Shown here: positions 8,993 through 17,327 of the stretch, in pieces | Layout of the letters: every line of letters begins with the position of its first letter | Position numbering within the stretch: position 1 is the stretch's first letter | Program-made: the position numbers and the translations under genes | Source: Lacihabitans sp. LS3-19 | GTDB taxonomy: Bacteria; Bacteroidota; Bacteroidia; Cytophagales; Spirosomataceae | Length of the DNA: 64,000 bases | Assembly: GCF_024343575.1 (NCBI RefSeq) | Contig: NZ_RJUA01000014.1 | Location: forward strand, 43,172 to 107,171 | Reading direction: 5' to 3' | Notes under the pieces: model-generated | Database searches by the model: none | What the model was told of the DNA's origin: nothing | Seen by the model: only the letters and a program-made list of their open reading frames with translations

Positions 8993-9871
8993 TTAAGTGA
9001 GTTTTAATCGAAATTGTTCGGGAGTTTGTCCTACTGCTTTTTTAAAAACTCTGATAAAATAAGAGCAATCCTCATAACCTAAATTGTAGCCCATTTCGCA
9101 TATGGACAGTGGCGTGTGTATTAGCAATCTTTTGGCTTCTAAAATGATTCTCTCTCTTATCATTTCACCTGCAGTTTTGCCTAATGTGTTGGAGCAAATG
9201 GCGTTTAGGTAATTAGGTGTCATGTTCATGATGGAAGCGTACTCTCTGACACTTTTTAATTTGCTATGTTTGGTCTCTATTAGAGATTCGAACTGGCGGA
9301 TTTTAGATAATATCAAGCTTGAGCCTGAAGAAGAAAAGTTTGGCTGATAAACTCTCAACGAACGGATCAAAATAATTTTCAAAAGTGTTTTTATTATAGC
9401 TTCATGGTTGTCTAGCCTTTTATTGAATTCGTTCAGCATGTCTTCAAAAAAATGATTAATTACCATTGCTTCATTTTCTTCAAAAAACACCATTTGAGCT
9501 TCGTTTTGGCTATTATGAAAAAAAGGCAAATTGGGTAAGGAGAACATCGGTTCTGCTACATTGTAAAATTCTTTTTTGAAAAATAACGTAAAACCCTGTA
9601 TGTCATCTGAGAGATTCCATTCATGAATCTGCGTATCGTTCATAAAAAACAAGGTATTGGGTACAACTTCAAACCGCTTAAAATCGATATCATGTGTACC
9701 GCTACCCTGTGTGATATAAAGAAGATTGTAAAAGTCGTGTCGATGTGGAAAGTGTACGTTATCCATAACAGCAATATGATCTTCTAGACGACGAATATCT
9801 AAATTCATACTTATGTTGGAGCCGCAATTGTTGATTTGCTCTATGGTATATTTTAGGATTTTCTTTTCCAT
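8993..9871 (-). CDS. AraC-family transcriptional regulator
   Basis: The 292-residue protein has an N-terminal cupin-like sensor domain (HFPHRHDFYNLLYITQGSGTHDID...) and a C-terminal double helix-turn-helix from about residue 195. The latter is recognised by MTPNYLNAICSNTLGKTAGEMIRERIILEAKRLL cut short here, and by GYNLGYEDCSYFIRVFKK. It is 19 bp downstream of the DsrE gene and just upstream of sqr on the same strand, so control of sqr or of the whole sulfur locus is the simplest guess. The ligand is unknown. Confidence 0.87.
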   Translation of the reverse strand: MEKKILKYTIEQINNCGSNISMNLDIRRLEDHIAVMDNVHFPHRHDFYNLLYITQGSGTHDIDFKRFEVVPNTLFFMNDTQIHEWNLSDDIQGFTLFFKKEFYNVAEPMFSLPNLPFFHNSQNEAQMVFFEENEAMVINHFFEDMLNEFNKRLDNHEAIIKTLLKIILIRSLRVYQPNFSSSGSSLILSKIRQFESLIETKHSKLKSVREYASIMNMTPNYLNAICSNTLGKTAGEMIRERIILEAKRLLIHTPLSICEMGYNLGYEDCSYFIRVFKKAVGQTPEQFRLKLT

Positions 9872-9890
9872 TGGAGCAAAGTTTAAATTT

Positions 9891-10310
9891 TTATAATCCA
9901 GCTTTTATATATGACCAACCTTGTTCTTGCTTCATGATAATTTCGCCTATACCCATCGGCACTGTTTGCATAAAAGGTAACAATTGGTCTTTGGTCACTT
10001 TTTTCTTCCTCATAGTGTTTTCGCAGACTACCATTTTTATGTTTTTATTTTCCACAAAATCTTTCAATTCTTTGGCAAAATATGTTTTTTCAGTCATGGC
10101 CATAGCTATACTTCCTCCATGAAATACTACCTCAACTTGGGCTTTAGGCCAGCCTTCTCTAATGTTTTTTAAATTGCTAATCAGAGATAGTTGAGACAAT
10201 GAATCTGGAGAAACAAACTGGAAAACCACCTTATGTTTACTTCCGTCGTCAATTTTTTGAGCAAAAGATAAGGTACTGATAGTCAATAAGAAAAAAAGGA
10301 TTTTTTTCAT
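9891..10310 (-). CDS. Exported DsrE-family protein
   Basis: The 139 residues start with a signal peptide (MKKILFFLLTISTLSFAQ). A DsrE/YchN-like alpha/beta domain follows: KVVFQFVSPD, VEVVFHGGSIAMA and VVCENTMRKKKV. Cys96 sits at the position of the conserved sulfur-carrying cysteine of DsrE/TusD proteins. Export to the periplasm is notable, since DsrE and TusD work in the cytoplasm. Position between the cytochrome (15 bp upstream) and the AraC gene suggests it carries sulfane sulfur for the SoxB/TsdA-like pair. This is inference. Confidence 0.8.
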   Translation of the reverse strand: MKKILFFLLTISTLSFAQKIDDGSKHKVVFQFVSPDSLSQLSLISNLKNIREGWPKAQVEVVFHGGSIAMAMTEKTYFAKELKDFVENKNIKMVVCENTMRKKKVTKDQLLPFMQTVPMGIGEIIMKQEQGWSYIKAGL

Positions 10311-10325
10311 GATATTTTAAAAGTT

Positions 10326-11363
10326 TTATTTATTTTTTTTGTAAAAATCGTCAATTGGTTTAAAAGGTCCAAACTTATGTTGTTGCTCTGAAAAAGCATC
10401 TGCATAAGGCCCAAATGGATGATCCACAGGCTTTCCTGCCACTTTTGGCCAGTCTTTGCTTAAATCTTTTCCTGGTCTTGGTCTTGAATCCACATATGCA
10501 GCAATGTCCCAAGACTCCTCATCTGTTAGTTGCGGCTTGTCATAAGTCGCTCCAAATGGCATATTGGCTTTAATATAACCCGCAAATCTGGACAATCTAA
10601 ACAAACCAGCCCCATGGTTATAGCTATGAGGTCCCCAAAGTGGCGGGTAAGTATATGCATTTCCTTCTGCATTCATTATTCCTTCACCATTTTTGCCATG
10701 GCAAACTACACATTTTTCTTCATAAGCTATTTGGCCTCTAGCTGGGTCTGCTGCTCGGTCCAAATATTTTAACTTCCAAATTCCTGTACCATTCGGGATG
10801 CTATCTTTCGGAACAAACTGCCCAATAAATTTGATATAACTCACCATTGCTCTCATTTCGCGGCTATTGCTATCAAGTCCTCTACCATTCAGACTTCTTT
10901 CAAAACAATCGTTGATGCGTTTTTCAATGCCCTCTACTGTTCCAGAGCGTTTACGCATTTTTGGGTAGTTGGCCAATACAGCTCCGTAATTGTTCCCCCA
11001 CGGTCTTGTTCCTGCATCCAAGTGGCAATTCTGGCAATTCATGCCGTTTGAAGTATGAGCAACTTTTCCCTTTGGGCCTAAATATACCGATGTGTTGGCT
11101 ATTAATTCTTTTCCATATTTTATGAGTTCTGGATCTTTTTCATGCACCAATGCATCCATACTCATGGCTTGCCACATGGGTTTTTGGGGAACAAAAACTT
11201 CTGATTTTTCTTTTTTCTCTACTTCTTTTTCATCACTTGAAAAATCTAAAACATTGCTAGAATTAAGTGCCAAACCTGTAACCAAAAGAAAAGGCATGAT
11301 AGCCAAAATATAAAGTACGTTTTTTAATACTTTGAAAGTCGTAAACAAATTTTTGCCTTCCAT
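10326..11363 (-). CDS. Dihaem cytochrome c, TsdA-like (thiosulfate dehydrogenase family)
   Basis: The 345-residue protein has an N-terminal membrane anchor or signal (VLYILAIMPFLLVTGLAL) and two CxxCH haem sites at residues 110-114 (CQNCH) and 218-222 (CVVCH). The block after the first site (HLDAGTRPWGNNYGAVLANYP, shown here up to the limit), then RINDCFERSLNG with Cys153 and REMRAMVSYIKF, is characteristic of TsdA. In characterised TsdA a conserved cysteine is an axial haem ligand; Cys153 is the candidate. TsdA couples two thiosulfates to tetrathionate, or runs in reverse. The gene follows the soxB-like gene by 6 bp. Confidence 0.85.
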   Translation of the reverse strand: MEGKNLFTTFKVLKNVLYILAIMPFLLVTGLALNSSNVLDFSSDEKEVEKKEKSEVFVPQKPMWQAMSMDALVHEKDPELIKYGKELIANTSVYLGPKGKVAHTSNGMNCQNCHLDAGTRPWGNNYGAVLANYPKMRKRSGTVEGIEKRINDCFERSLNGRGLDSNSREMRAMVSYIKFIGQFVPKDSIPNGTGIWKLKYLDRAADPARGQIAYEEKCVVCHGKNGEGIMNAEGNAYTYPPLWGPHSYNHGAGLFRLSRFAGYIKANMPFGATYDKPQLTDEESWDIAAYVDSRPRPGKDLSKDWPKVAGKPVDHPFGPYADAFSEQQHKFGPFKPIDDFYKKNK

Positions 11364-11369
11364 TTCTAT

Positions 11370-13055
11370 TTACTTAAATTCATAATTATAACCTCTCAAC
11401 TGTGTCAGAAGTGTATCTGGAGCGTCCGTTGCTGTAGCTCGTTTTTCGAGTTTTGGCGACACAGGCGAATTAGCTGCAAGGTACTCTTCTACCGCATCAT
11501 GCAAAAGTATATTGAGCGTTTTAGGTTCTTTTACATGGTCTATTCTGCAAAGGGTATCTATCGGGTCTCCTTCTCGGTCACATGCTAATATAGAGTATTC
11601 TTTATCTAAGTCCAAAGGCATACCACCAATTTTAACCCAATTTACACGTTTTCCAGTTTCATTGCCAATGGTAAAATTTACTTGCATACCCGCAAATCTA
11701 ACAAACCAACCTCCGAAACGTTTGGAAGGCTCAGGTGCGAAAGCATTTTGTAGTTCTTTTTCAAGCCATGCCATTATTTGTTTTCCACTTACCCAGGCAG
11801 ATTTAGCTTCGGTGTCAAGTGGCAGCATATTCCATAAAAACTCCTTTGATATGTCTATTAAGCCAGTTTTTGGGTTTTTTGTCGATAGCGGTTGGCAAAA
11901 CCTGAACCCGTTTGAAAGGGCAATATCTGGCTTGAATTTCCACATGATGGCGTCGGTTATCATGTTGTCCATGGGTGTTTCCATTACATAATACCGCATC
12001 AAAGGTACTTTAGATGTGCCGATTATCTTATTCAAATCTTTGGTGTAAGGAGCCATTGCATTATCTATCATTTTTTGCAATTTCTGGTCCGGCTTATATT
12101 TTTCAGGGTCAACCTCTAGCAATTGATATTTGAAATCCGCTAATTTCCCGTCTTTTATAATTAAATCCAATTTGCCAAGAAATGAACCAAAAGAGCCACA
12201 TTCTATCACTTTAGTGTATTTGCCTTGTATAGGTTCTCGGAGTCTTTCGTGAGTATCCGCACCTAAGATAAAATCTACATTTTCTGAAGAGGGATGATTA
12301 GCTAAGCCAACCTGTTGTGCCAAACCTGTATGTGTGGCTACCATTACCAATGTACATGCTTCTACCTCTCTTAGATATTTTACATATTTTGCTAAGTTTT
12401 CCTGAGGTAGAGTAAATTCTAAGCCCTCGCTGTATGCTGGTGGTTGTCTTTTTGGAATTAAATGGTCCGTATAGCCAATCACCCCTATTTTGATTCCATT
12501 TAAATATTTAATCCAATAGGCAGGGTATACCAAATCTCCGCTGTACTCGTCATTGGTTTTATGCCACATGTTTGCACATATTTTGGCAGCATTGGCATGC
12601 CCCATGTCATAGAGCATTTGTTTCTTTTTGTAAACCACTTCCCAGTTTCCAGGTAGCATAAGGTCATAACCTATTTCATTAAAAATTGGAATAAGTGCCT
12701 CTCCTTCTGTCAAGGTGGCAAGTGCATGTCCATGGAAAAAATCTCCTCCGTCATACACAATCGTATTTTCAGGATTTTCTTTTTTCAATTCCTTTATCAT
12801 GGTCTTTAAAACTGCCAGACCGCCTCTTTTTCTAAAAACATTCTGTTTGTTTTCCAAAAAAAACTCGTCATGGGTGTTTACTTGTCCGTGAATATCAGAT
12901 GTTATTAAAAAAGTAATTTTGTTAGAATCCTTTGGAGAATCTAATGTTTCCGGACTTTTTGCATTTAAAGCCAAAGGCGTTACAGCCATGCCTAAGCCAG
13001 ATAAGATTGATTTTTTTAAAAAATCTCTCCTCTGGTCTATGTTTTCATTTTTCAT
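11370..13055 (-). CDS. soxB-like: SoxB-like thiosulfohydrolase / 5'-nucleotidase-family metallophosphoesterase
   Basis: The start at 13055 (MKNENIDQRRDFLKKS) gives 561 residues; ATG at 13079 is an upstream option. RRDFLKKSILSGLG is a Tat-type signal, expected for a folded dimanganese enzyme. The metallophosphoesterase signature is present: SDIHGQVNTHD, DGGDFFHGHA, PGNWEVVYKKKQM and ATHTG, then GADTHERL. A C-terminal 5'-nucleotidase domain holds NGFRFCQPLS and RFAGMQVNF. SoxB proteins cleave sulfate from a sulfur carrier. Here no soxYZ, soxXA or soxCD gene is adjacent, so the partner must differ or be encoded elsewhere. It lies 32 bp after the YeeE gene in an apparent operon. Confidence 0.82.
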   Translation of the reverse strand: MKNENIDQRRDFLKKSILSGLGMAVTPLALNAKSPETLDSPKDSNKITFLITSDIHGQVNTHDEFFLENKQNVFRKRGGLAVLKTMIKELKKENPENTIVYDGGDFFHGHALATLTEGEALIPIFNEIGYDLMLPGNWEVVYKKKQMLYDMGHANAAKICANMWHKTNDEYSGDLVYPAYWIKYLNGIKIGVIGYTDHLIPKRQPPAYSEGLEFTLPQENLAKYVKYLREVEACTLVMVATHTGLAQQVGLANHPSSENVDFILGADTHERLREPIQGKYTKVIECGSFGSFLGKLDLIIKDGKLADFKYQLLEVDPEKYKPDQKLQKMIDNAMAPYTKDLNKIIGTSKVPLMRYYVMETPMDNMITDAIMWKFKPDIALSNGFRFCQPLSTKNPKTGLIDISKEFLWNMLPLDTEAKSAWVSGKQIMAWLEKELQNAFAPEPSKRFGGWFVRFAGMQVNFTIGNETGKRVNWVKIGGMPLDLDKEYSILACDREGDPIDTLCRIDHVKEPKTLNILLHDAVEEYLAANSPVSPKLEKRATATDAPDTLLTQLRGYNYEFK

Positions 13056-13087
13056 AAGGTTGAATTTTAAATTAAACAATTAAAGTT

Positions 13088-13561
13088 TTAATGTGGAAGT
13101 TTTTTTTGCAGCAAACCATAGGTCCATGTTCCTACAATTGCACTTAAAAACGTGACAATTACTACCATAAATCCTGAACCAATTTGAGCAAAGAGTGGAC
13201 CTGGACATGCTCCAGTTAAAGCCCAACCAAGGCCAAAAATAAAACCACCATAGATATTTCCTTTAGAAAAGGATTTCTTTCCAATAATAATTTCCTCTCC
13301 ATTTAAAGTCTTTATATTGAATTTTTTAATTAGGAATATCGAAATCATGCCGACTACAATGGCAGTGCCAATTACGCCATACATGTGGAAGCTTTGGAGT
13401 CTGAACATTTCCTGAATTCTGAACCAAGAAATGATTTCGGCTTTTACAAAAACGATACCGAAAAGTGCTCCCACAATCAGATATTTAATGTCTGAAAAAT
13501 AGCTTTCTTTTTGTTTGAGTTCGTTAGGTGCGTCACACACCGGATGGGTATCTACTAGCAT
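13088..13561 (-). CDS. YeeE/YedE-family membrane protein (second half of a pair)
   Basis: The 157-residue protein has about four membrane segments and the family motif GGFIFGLGWALTGACPGPLFAQIGSG, with a conserved Cys in GACPGP. YeeE/YedE proteins import thiosulfate (E. coli TsuA) or other sulfur compounds using conserved cysteines. Half-length proteins of this family usually come as adjacent pairs. The partner gene ends 4 bp upstream, which supports co-translation and a heterodimer. Confidence 0.85.
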   Translation of the reverse strand: MLVDTHPVCDAPNELKQKESYFSDIKYLIVGALFGIVFVKAEIISWFRIQEMFRLQSFHMYGVIGTAIVVGMISIFLIKKFNIKTLNGEEIIIGKKSFSKGNIYGGFIFGLGWALTGACPGPLFAQIGSGFMVVIVTFLSAIVGTWTYGLLQKKLPH

Positions 13562-13565
13562 TTTT

Positions 13566-14138
13566 TTATTTATTGATTAGGTTAAAAATTATTGGAAGGC
13601 CGAAATGCGTCATCACAAAGCCGCCAAGCATAAAGAAACCAGTAGCTACCAGAGATGGCCACTGTAAGCTTGCTATACCCATAATAGCATGTCCAGAAGT
13701 ACAACCTCCAGCGTAACGGGTTCCGAAACCAACAAGGAATCCACCTATTACGAAAAAGAATAAGCCTTTTAAAGTAAATAGATTTTCGAAATTGAAAATA
13801 TCTGAAGGCATCAAACTAGAAAAATCGCTAACACCTAATGCTTTTAAATCTTGCATTGTACTTGAAGCAATTTGGATATCAGAAGGGTTGCCTAAAAAAT
13901 ATGTGCCAATAAATCCCCCAAATAATACGCCAACTACAAAAAATAGATTCCATATTTCTTTTTTCCAATTGTATTTAAAAAGTGGAATATTGGCAGGAAC
14001 ACATGCTGCACAAATATGCCTTAGGGAGGATGAGATACCGAAATTTTTATTTCCGATAATCAAAAGAACGGGGACGGTAAGTCCAATAAATATGCCTGCA
14101 ATAGACCAATGCCAAGGCTGTTTTATAAATTCCAACAT
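13566..14138 (-). CDS. YeeE/YedE-family membrane protein (first half of a pair)
   Basis: The 190-residue protein has about five membrane segments. The family motif is GTRYAGGCTSGHAIMGIASLQWPS, trimmed here to its key residues GGCTSGH; the cysteine is the likely sulfur relay. It is the first gene of the unit that runs into the second YeeE half, the soxB-like gene, the cytochrome, dsrE and araC. An AATAT-N4-ATATT palindrome at 14225-14238, 87-100 bp upstream of its start, suggests control by the ArsR protein encoded at 16709. Confidence 0.86.
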   Translation of the reverse strand: MLEFIKQPWHWSIAGIFIGLTVPVLLIIGNKNFGISSSLRHICAACVPANIPLFKYNWKKEIWNLFFVVGVLFGGFIGTYFLGNPSDIQIASSTMQDLKALGVSDFSSLMPSDIFNFENLFTLKGLFFFVIGGFLVGFGTRYAGGCTSGHAIMGIASLQWPSLVATGFFMLGGFVMTHFGLPIIFNLINK

Positions 14139-14224
14139 TTTTATTTATGATTTAAATACTTTAAATAATACACAAGGATTATAGCATTGATTCAGATATT
14201 AAAATTATTTATAATTTTTATTTG

Positions 14225-14238
14225 AATATTACCATATT
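14225..14238. promoter_or_regulatory. Putative ArsR-type operator upstream of the yeeE-soxB unit
   Basis: AATATTACCATATT is a perfect inverted repeat, AATAT-TACC-ATATT. Thirteen of its bases (AATATTACCATAT) recur as the exact reverse complement upstream of the arsR gene at 17046-17058. Two copies of the same odd motif, each before a transcription unit of the sulfur locus, fit an autoregulated ArsR regulon. This is seen in sequence; the binding is inference. Confidence 0.5.
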
Positions 14239-14243
14239 AAAAT

Positions 14244-14287
14244 TTGAAAAAAATATTGGGGTTCACATTCATGTACCCCAATATTTG
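14244..14287 (-). terminator. Rho-independent terminator after the arsR-tauE-MBL/rhodanese unit
   Basis: On the minus strand a perfect 12-bp stem (AAATATTGGGGT / ACCCCAATATTT) with a 12-base loop is followed by a run of T. It is about 50 bp past the stop of the MBL-rhodanese gene. It separates that unit from the yeeE-soxB unit, whose putative operator follows at once. Confidence 0.88.
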
Positions 14288-14337
14288 ATTTGCTATTTAA
14301 ACCTTGGCCCGGTTTTGAAAAAACTATGGCTTAAAAA

Positions 14338-15756
14338 TTATTTCATTTTAGTCTGACAAACAAAGTCAGTTCTTGGAACGTCTGTTTCAGAAATTGCTTT
14401 AAACCCACCTGCTATATCTACTACATTGTCATACCCTCTTGATTTTAAGATAGATGCTGCAACCATGGATCTGTATCCGCTAGCACAATGTAAGTAGTTG
14501 GTTTCGTCTTTTGAAAACTCAACCATGTTTTTGCTCAAGTTAGCCAATGGAATATTCATAGCTTCGTCAATATGCTCAGCCATATACTCTGATGGTTTTC
14601 TTACATCTTTTACAATGATTTTGCCTTCTGATTCTTTAAATTTATTAGCAAATTCTTCAGCACTGATAGATACGATGCTGTCTGTTTCTTTACCTGCATT
14701 TTCCCATGCTTGTATTCCACCTTCCAAGTATCCAATGATATTGTCATATCCAACTCTTGATAGTCTCGTTATAACGTCCTCGCGACTTTCTTCGTCAGCT
14801 ATTATAAGAATTGGTTGCTCAATGTCAGTCAAAAGTGTACCCACCCAAGGAGCAAAATCACCCTTGATACCAATAAAAATAGAGTTTGGAACAAAAGCAT
14901 TTTTAAATGTTTGCTGCTGACGCGTGTCTATCATGATTGCCCCAGTTTCGTTAGCTGCGGCTTCAAATGCAGCTGGAGAAAGTGCTTGTACATGAGATTT
15001 TACCGTGTCTACATCTTGTGCTCCTGACTTGTTTATCATCACGTTTTTAGGGAAGTAGTATGGTGGAGGTACTAATTCAAGACCATCCGTAACTTCTTTG
15101 ATAAACTCTTCCCTGGTCATATTAGCTCTTAGGGCATAGTTTGTTTGTTTTTGATTTCCTAGCGTATCAAAAGTCTCTTTGCTCATGTTTTTTCCACATG
15201 CTGAACCTGCTCCATGGGCTGGATAAACTATCAAATCGTCTGGCAAAGTCATAATTTTGTTTCTCAGAGAATCAAAAAGATACCCAGCTAGGTCTTCAAT
15301 AGTAACGGTAGATTTTTGAGCTAAATCCGGACGTCCAACATCACCAATAAACAACGTGTCTCCAGAGAAAATGCAATATTCTTTGCCGTTTTCATCAAAC
15401 AATAAATAAGTTGTTGACTCCATCGTGTGTCCTGGCGTATGTAATACTTTTATTTTTAGCTTTCCAAGTTCAAGTATTTGCCCATCAGTAGCGATAAGAG
15501 CGTCAAAAGATGGAGTAGCTGTTGGTCCATAAACTATGGTAGCACCTGTTTTTTTTGACAGTTCAAGATGTCCACTCACAAAGTCCGCATGAAAGTGCGT
15601 TTCTAGAATATATTTGATTTTTGCACCATTTTCGGTTGCCTTTTCGATGTATTGATTCACCTCACGAAGTGGATCGATAATCATACATTCGCCATCAGAT
15701 TCTACGTAGTAAGCTCCTTGAGCCAAACATCCCGTATATATTTGTTCTATTATCAT
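14338..15756 (-). CDS. MBL-fold persulfide dioxygenase fused to two rhodanese domains (CstB-like)
   Basis: The 472 residues comprise a metallo-beta-lactamase domain (1 to about 250), a first rhodanese domain (about 270-365) and a second one (about 375-465). The metal site is H54-x-H56-x-D58-x4-H63 in ETHFHADFVSGH, plus HTPGHT and YPAHGAGS. This matches ETHE1-type mononuclear iron dioxygenases, which oxidise glutathione or other low-molecular-weight persulfides. The first rhodanese loop reads IIADEESRED and has no cysteine, so it is a pseudo-rhodanese. The second has the active Cys in YLHCASGYRS. That layout is the one described for staphylococcal CstB, which makes thiosulfate from persulfide. 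It would link SQR output to the SoxB/TsdA-like enzymes. Confidence 0.9.
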   Translation of the reverse strand: MIIEQIYTGCLAQGAYYVESDGECMIIDPLREVNQYIEKATENGAKIKYILETHFHADFVSGHLELSKKTGATIVYGPTATPSFDALIATDGQILELGKLKIKVLHTPGHTMESTTYLLFDENGKEYCIFSGDTLFIGDVGRPDLAQKSTVTIEDLAGYLFDSLRNKIMTLPDDLIVYPAHGAGSACGKNMSKETFDTLGNQKQTNYALRANMTREEFIKEVTDGLELVPPPYYFPKNVMINKSGAQDVDTVKSHVQALSPAAFEAAANETGAIMIDTRQQQTFKNAFVPNSIFIGIKGDFAPWVGTLLTDIEQPILIIADEESREDVITRLSRVGYDNIIGYLEGGIQAWENAGKETDSIVSISAEEFANKFKESEGKIIVKDVRKPSEYMAEHIDEAMNIPLANLSKNMVEFSKDETNYLHCASGYRSMVAASILKSRGYDNVVDIAGGFKAISETDVPRTDFVCQTKMK

Positions 15757-15798
15757 TTTTTTAAAAAGTTTGTTTTGAAAATTATTTAAGGAGAAAAT

Positions 15799-16602
15799 TT
15801 ATTTAAAAAATAGTTCTTTCGTGATGATATAAATACCCATTATCAATACAAAATAGCCAAAAGCAGGTTTAAGTTTTTCGTCTTTGACTTTTTTAGAATA
15901 GTAGCTGCCGAGAAATATTCCTACTGCGGCAATGCTTGAAAATATCATCAAGAATTTCCAATCAATTACTTCTGAGCCGTTTACATCACCAAGGAATCCA
16001 ATTAGAGATTTGAAACCTATGATTACCAAAGAAGTACCTACCGCTTTTTTCATTGGTAATTTGGCCAATAATACCAAGGCCGGAATTATTAAGAATCCAC
16101 CACCAGCACCAACCATTCCTGTGACCATTCCCACAACTGCCCCTTCAATAAGAATAAGCGGATAATTGTATTTTGGTGCAGTTTCAGCTTCTTCTTTGAT
16201 TTTTTTGCTTGGTTTAATCATAGAATAAGAGGCAAAAACCATGAGGAAAGCAAAAAGGAGGAGCATCAAAAGAGGCTTGTCGAGATGAAAAGTACCAATC
16301 GTAAAAATTTCTTTTGGAATAAGAGGTACTAAAAACTGACGCGTAATAAAAACACTTATAATGGCCGGAATACCAAATACGATGGCTGTACGCCAATGGA
16401 TATTTCCTTGTTTTATGTGGCTTGCAGAACCTAAAATGCTGGTAAACCCGACTATAAATAATGAATAGGCGGTGGCTAGTACGGCATCGACTGAGAACAA
16501 ATATACTAAAATAGGAACTGTAAGAATAGAGCCTCCGCCTCCTATTAAGCCAAGCGAAACTCCCATTAATAATGCACCTATGTATCCAATAATTTCTATC
16601 AT
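15799..16602 (-). CDS. TauE/SafE-family sulfite/organosulfur exporter
   Basis: The 267-residue protein has about eight membrane segments. It carries the two TauE repeats with GVSLGLIGGGGSILTVPILVYLF and VVGMVTGMVGAGGGFLIIPALVLL, whose Gly-rich cores (GLIGGGGS, GMVGAGGG) are diagnostic. Members export sulfite, sulfoacetate or related anions. It is 42 bp upstream of the MBL-rhodanese gene, so it likely removes sulfite or thiosulfate made by that enzyme. Confidence 0.88.
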   Translation of the reverse strand: MIEIIGYIGALLMGVSLGLIGGGGSILTVPILVYLFSVDAVLATAYSLFIVGFTSILGSASHIKQGNIHWRTAIVFGIPAIISVFITRQFLVPLIPKEIFTIGTFHLDKPLLMLLLFAFLMVFASYSMIKPSKKIKEEAETAPKYNYPLILIEGAVVGMVTGMVGAGGGFLIIPALVLLAKLPMKKAVGTSLVIIGFKSLIGFLGDVNGSEVIDWKFLMIFSSIAAVGIFLGSYYSKKVKDEKLKPAFGYFVLIMGIYIITKELFFK

Positions 16603-16708
16603 ATTCTTTTTATTCCAATCTTTATTTTTTGAATTTAATTAAAGTTTTGTGATTAATTAATAATTTATGAATAAATGATAATTTAATCATATGTATATTA
16701 AAAAAATA

Positions 16709-17014
16709 TCAAAAATTGCATGTACAATTTTCAATACAATCTAATAAGTTGTTGATTTCTTTTAGCCTTAACGAATAATTGATAAACTGACCATCTCTAC
16801 TTGATTGTAAAATTCCCTTCAGTTTCATATTAATCAAATGGTGAGAAACTAAAGATTGTTCACTTTGCAACTTCAAGCATATTTCGTTAACAGACAATTT
16901 GTTATTTTCTGTTAATAATTCTACAATTGCTAGTCGCATTGGGTGAGCGACTGTCTTCAAAATAAAGGCAGCCTTTTCAAATTTCTCTAAGTCCATTTCG
17001 TACGTCATAGTCAA
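16709..17014 (-). CDS. ArsR-family regulator, probable sulfur/persulfide sensor
   Basis: The 101-residue winged-helix protein has the recognition helix in SEQSLVSHHLINMKLKG and the wing in SSRDGQFINYSL. Cysteines occur in the second helix (NEICLKL) and in a C-terminal cluster, LLDCIENCTCNF. No metal-site DxH or CVCxC pattern typical of ArsR/CadC is seen. Two separated cysteines fit the SqrR/BigR persulfide-sensing type better, but positions were not aligned. The gene heads the unit arsR-tauE-MBL/rhodanese, and a motif at 17046-17058 lies 32 bp before its start, consistent with autoregulation. Confidence 0.83.
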   Translation of the reverse strand: MTMTYEMDLEKFEKAAFILKTVAHPMRLAIVELLTENNKLSVNEICLKLQSEQSLVSHHLINMKLKGILQSSRDGQFINYSLRLKEINNLLDCIENCTCNF

Positions 17015-17045
17015 TAAACACAGCTTGTTTTAAAATGATTCAAAT

Positions 17046-17058
17046 ATATGGTAATATT
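17046..17058. promoter_or_regulatory. Putative ArsR operator upstream of arsR
   Basis: ATATGGTAATATT, with the ATAT-GGTA-ATAT core, is the reverse complement of the motif at 14225-14237. It is in the 313-bp gap between arsR (minus) and the MDR dehydrogenase (plus); I see nothing else definite in that gap. Confidence 0.5.
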
Positions 17059-17327
17059 TTCATATGTCAAGTTTTTAGAGAAAAAAGTCTATAAAAATAA
17101 AATCCATTGAATTTTTATTTTTCTTCAATGTGCTTGTAATTAGGTGGTTGGTGTTTTGTTTTTGGTTTTTATGCTGTATTTTGGATTTTCGAAAGTTTTA
17201 TTAAAATTGAACAAAATTGATTTTTTTAAGAAATAATCTTTCCTTTAGCCTTTTATCATAAAGTATTTTTTGCCGGATTTATCTTTGTTTAGATTTGTGA
17301 ATATTCATTATATGAAATTTTAAAATT

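Noticed and set aside
11512..11991. Plus-strand open frame of 159 codons within the soxB-like gene
   Set aside because: The minus-strand SoxB-like protein accounts for this stretch; the other frame gives no recognisable protein.
16709..17014. ArsR regulator as part of an arsenic-resistance locus
   Set aside because: No arsenate reductase, ACR3 or ArsB gene is adjacent, the CVCxC-type metal site is missing, and all neighbours are sulfur genes.
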